Positions 6,205-6,330 of a stretch of DNA of 6,330 nucleotides are shown piece by piece (within the stretch, counting starts at the first letter, position 1; each line of letters opens with the position of its first letter). The position numbers were made by a program, and so were the translations under genes. The stretch comes from a bacterium. GTDB taxonomy: Bacteria; Krumholzibacteriota; Krumholzibacteria; LZORAL124-64-63. The stretch lies in assembly GCA_030592025.1 (NCBI GenBank), contig JAUUZX010000096.1, positions 1 through 6,330 of the forward strand. Reading direction: 5' to 3'. Below the pieces are notes generated by a model that saw nothing but the letters and a program-made list of their open reading frames with translations, was not told where the DNA came from and ran no database searches.

Positions 6205-6330
6205 TTTTTCGGAACCGGCGGGTTCGGCCAAACCCAGAGCCCGCCGGTACACATCTTCAGTATGATCCAGCATTTTTGAGTTGGAAAAAGATTCGGTCAC
6301 CCTTTGCAAACCCCGAAGCCCCATTTCCTG
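6196..6330 (-). CDS. probable GT-B glycosyltransferase (family 4), C-terminal fragment
   Basis: The minus strand is open from the right edge to a TGA at 6198-6196, giving 44 codons. The residues M-G-L-R-G-L-Q-R-V-T-E-S-F-S, then K-M-L-D-H-T-E-D-V-Y-R-R-A-L, match the typical end of family-4 glycosyltransferases: a helix 'M-G-x-x-G-R-x-x-V-x-x-x-F-S' followed by 'M-x-x-x-x-x-x-x-Y'. Such enzymes transfer sugars from activated donors, often in polysaccharide or glycolipid synthesis at the cytoplasmic membrane face. The catalytic part lies outside the window, so substrate cannot be said. The stop lies inside marC, so the two genes overlap tail to tail by nine bases. The stretch 6250-6300 is only 20 of 51 G+C, clearly below the other genes, which is common for polysaccharide genes and may mean acquisition by transfer. 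The call rests on one short conserved tail. Confidence 0.55.
   Translation of the reverse strand, partial: QEMGLRGLQRVTESFSNSKMLDHTEDVYRRALGLAEPAGSEKSA
6214..6248. other. hairpin downstream of marC, possible terminator
   Basis: ACCGGCGGGTTC (6214-6225) pairs with GAGCCCGCCGGT (6237-6248): 12 base pairs including one G-T (G-U in the marC transcript), with an 11-base loop. It starts nine bases after the marC stop. No T-tract follows on the plus strand, so it is not a standard intrinsic terminator. A competing five-pair stem, GGGTT (6220-6224) with AACCC (6231-6235), uses part of the same bases. On the minus strand the stem is coding, inside the last codons of the glycosyltransferase. Confidence 0.45.

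Noticed and set aside
1..6330. CRISPR arrays, tandem repeats, tRNA genes, insertion-sequence ends, toxin-antitoxin or defence genes.
   Set aside because: Reading both strands by eye, I saw no regularly spaced direct repeats, cloverleaf-like segments, terminal inverted repeats with transposase, or recognisable defence proteins.

Overview
The window is GC-rich bacterial DNA with ordinary chromosomal gene density: five genes are clear and a sixth is cut by the right edge. The best taxonomic clue is the protein at 834-2309. It is a secreted, Ig-like protein ending in a FlgD-type/type IX-like C-terminal sorting module (N-P-N-P-F-N-P motif, final K-V-M-L-L-K strand). GC-rich genomes full of such proteins are typical of FCB-superphylum candidate phyla such as Krumholzibacteriota, Eisenbacteria or Latescibacteria. 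This placement is inference from protein style, not from a marker gene.

Layout, left to right. (1) 2-700, + strand: SfsA, lacking only about its first ten residues at the window edge. (2) 701-833: a spacer with a good promoter candidate (CTGACA, 18 nt, extended -10 TGgTATCGT), a leader hairpin and a strong Shine-Dalgarno. (3) 834-2309, +: the secreted Ig-like/FlgD-CTD protein. (4) 2327-2358: a strong hairpin between two convergent genes, probably a bidirectional terminator. (5) 5214 down to 2378, - strand: korA-korB, a translationally coupled pair (ATGA overlap) encoding a 2-oxoacid:ferredoxin oxidoreductase of the fused gamma-alpha plus beta type, most like 2-oxoglutarate:ferredoxin oxidoreductase. 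(6) 5215-5544: a 330-base divergent intergenic region. (7) 5545-6204, +: a MarC/SnatA-family six-helix membrane protein. (8) 6330 down to 6196, -: the C-terminal 44 residues of a probable family-4 (GT-B) glycosyltransferase, overlapping the end of marC tail to tail.

The genes do not form one pathway. KorAB is central carbon metabolism (2-oxoglutarate to succinyl-CoA with ferredoxin, or the reverse), while SfsA, the secreted protein, MarC and the glycosyltransferase are independent units on alternating strands. I found no CRISPR array, tRNA, rRNA, insertion sequence, phage gene or defence cassette, and no convincing evidence of an undescribed system. The points most worth a second look are the secreted protein, the edge glycosyltransferase with its lower GC, the marC-end hairpin and the promoter-embedded inverted repeat.
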